Source: Dehalococcoidia bacterium | GTDB lineage: Bacteria; Chloroflexota; Dehalococcoidia; GIF9; AB-539-J10 | DNA length: 6,747 nucleotides | Assembly (NCBI GenBank): GCA_023129815.1 | Contig: JAGMBH010000053.1 | Coordinates: 1 to 6,747 of the forward strand | Direction: 5' to 3' | In this document: positions 5,440 through 6,747 of the stretch, piece by piece | Position numbering within the stretch: position 1 is the stretch's first letter | Layout: the number at the start of each line of letters is the position of its first letter | Translations under genes and position numbers: made by a program | The notes under the pieces: model-generated | Seen by the model: only the letters and a program-made list of their open reading frames with translations | Databases searched by the model: none | What the model was told of the DNA's origin: nothing

Positions 5440-6747
5440 TTATTGGCCTCCAACTAGACAACTACGAACTCTGATATGCGGGCTACCATTGGACACAGGT
5501 AAGGGAGATTGCCCTCCCTTGCCACAGCCTCCACCCTGATTCATCTTCAGGTCGCTGCCAATAGCATCTATATTGCCCAAGGTAACAAAAACGTTGCCGC
5601 TTAGCACTACTGGACGTAGCAGCTCGGCCAATTTCCCCTGGCGAATCATGTAGGCTTCCCCGGCGGAAAAAGTAAACATCTCTAAGCTAGTCGTTCCTCC
5701 ATACCAGTCCTTAACATAAACACCCTCTTTGATTTCACTGAGCATTTCTTCAAAAGACGAATTGCCGGGCTCAATAAAGGTATTAGTCATCCGCACTATG
5801 GGAGGAAAGAGATAACTAATGGCACGTGCGTTCCCCGTAGGTGGCTCTCCCATTTTAGCTGCTGTCTCTCGAGAATGAAGCCTGCCCACCAGAATGCCCT
5901 CGCGAATCAAGTAAGTCTTCGATGCCGGCATCCCTTCATCGTCATACTTATAGCTTCCCCTTAAATCAGGAATAGTGGCATCGTCAACAATATTAAGGTG
6001 CCGGCCACCAAATCTTCGCCCTAAAGCCATGATGTTACGTAGCTGCTCATTCTGATAAACAAAATCCGACTCCGATAAATGTCCAAAAGCCTCGTGAACA
6101 AAAACTCCAGCTAAAATTGGGTCTAGAATGACTGTATGCTCGCCTCCTTTCACTTGAGGAGCACGAAGAAGAGCCGCTGCGCGCCTGGCTAGCTCCCTCA
6201 CCTGGTGATGCAAACCTTCTATCGCAGAAAAATCACCATTACTGCCCAAACTCAACCCAGCCTGCTGAACTTCATTATTCTCCCTGGCTATGGCTGTCAA
6301 CCGCAAGGTGAGGTCTGGCTTACCTTGCTCTATGTAACTGCCTTCAGAATTGGCAAAAATAACTTTGCGTCTGACATCACGATAAGCAATTCTTGTGCTT
6401 TGAATCTTACCAGCGCTTAACATAATATCGTTGTACTCGTCAAGTAGTTCTTTCTTTGCTGCCAATGGTATAGTTGCCGAGTCACTCTTTAATTTTTGAA
6501 TCACCATATCCACCACAGGCTCCCGTAAGGAAAGCTTAAGCTCTTCCCTGCTAGCCAACTTCGCCTCCACCACTGCCAGAGCCACCTTATCCCTTAACTT
6601 ATTGAAGCTATTAAAGCTAACAAATCCCCAGCCCCCCTTAACCAAAGCACGCACATTTCCCCCAGAGCTACAAGTCCTGTTTACTTCCTCCAACCTTTCC
6701 CCTCGGTAAACAATGTGAGTGGCTTCGCTCTCCTCAAAATGAGCTTC
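5440..6747 (-). CDS. tldD: TldD, catalytic subunit of the TldD/TldE metallopeptidase (5' end beyond window)
   Basis: The reading frame is open from the right edge; 435 residues are visible, beginning EAHFEESEATHIVYRGERLEEV, a typical TldD segment, so only a few tens of N-terminal residues are missing from a family of about 450-480. The zinc-peptidase motif HEAFGH (HExxxH) is at visible residues 218-223 (6079-6096). The conserved glycine-rich YDDEGMP region follows, then PTGNARA, and a C-terminal GCGKGGQ whose Cys (visible residue 408) fits the conserved metal-associated cysteine of TldD. The protein is cytoplasmic and, with TldE encoded next, should form a peptidase taking unfolded or small peptides into an internal chamber. 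The C-terminus is intact and ends VGGQ, with no repeat-derived tail, unlike its partner. A TTG at 6693-6691 could be read as a start but conserved residues lie upstream of it. Confidence 0.95.
   Translation of the reverse strand, partial: EAHFEESEATHIVYRGERLEEVNRTCSSGGNVRALVKGGWGFVSFNSFNKLRDKVALAVVEAKLASREELKLSLREPVVDMVIQKLKSDSATIPLAAKKELLDEYNDIMLSAGKIQSTRIAYRDVRRKVIFANSEGSYIEQGKPDLTLRLTAIARENNEVQQAGLSLGSNGDFSAIEGLHHQVRELARRAAALLRAPQVKGGEHTVILDPILAGVFVHEAFGHLSESDFVYQNEQLRNIMALGRRFGGRHLNIVDDATIPDLRGSYKYDDEGMPASKTYLIREGILVGRLHSRETAAKMGEPPTGNARAISYLFPPIVRMTNTFIEPGNSSFEEMLSEIKEGVYVKDWYGGTTSLEMFTFSAGEAYMIRQGKLAELLRPVVLSGNVFVTLGNIDAIGSDLKMNQGGGCGKGGQSPLPVSNGSPHIRVRSCLVGGQ

Noticed and set aside
5501..5520. 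AAGGGAG/CTCCCTT hairpin near the tldD 3' end
   Set aside because: It encodes the conserved glycine-rich C-terminal TldD region and is not followed by matching repeat sequence, so it is probably coincidental.

Overview
The window is a single-direction block of six genes, all on the minus strand. Read right to left, in the direction of transcription, they are: tldD (5' end beyond the right edge), tldE/pmbA, a PAC2-family protein, a type-4 (4Fe-4S) uracil-DNA glycosylase, ribonuclease J, and the first 124 codons of a multi-pass membrane protein that is most likely an FtsK/SpoIIIE DNA translocase (running off the left edge). The last three are packed tightly, with gaps of 48, 9 and 4 nt, so udg-rnj-ftsK looks like one translationally coupled unit. 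The gaps of 155 nt (tldD-tldE) and 259 nt (tldE-PAC2) are filled with short palindromic repeats rather than with recognisable promoters or genes. No gene is supported on the plus strand, and no tRNA, rRNA, CRISPR array or transposase was seen.

The gene set suggests a bacterium of the Chloroflexota, probably class Dehalococcoidia: RNase J with a B. subtilis-like C-terminus, type-4 UDG, a bacterial PAC2 protein, a TldD/TldE pair and moderate base composition. This is inference from gene content and general resemblance. No phylogenetic marker was compared.

The genes belong to ordinary processes. TldD/TldE form a metallopeptidase heterodimer, PAC2 is a proteasome-assembly-chaperone-like protein of unknown bacterial role, UDG removes uracil from DNA, RNase J processes and degrades RNA, and FtsK moves DNA at division. 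The UDG ends in a textbook sliding-clamp-binding pentapeptide, which suggests coupling to replication.

The unusual layer is the repeats. At least five different kinds of short, transposase-free, palindromic element occur within about 3.4 kb. Three copies are read as protein: one forms residues about 15-40 of RNase J, one is an in-frame loop near residues 67-87 of TldE, and a second copy of that same family supplies the last ~14 residues and adjoins the stop codon of TldE. The tldE-PAC2 gap holds a 52-nt module that folds into an exact symmetrical three-way junction, framed by copies of a 10-bp sequence in both orientations, plus a second long hairpin module. The pattern resembles the coding palindromic elements of Rickettsia (RPE) and REP/BIME elements, and it is the part of this window most worth following up.
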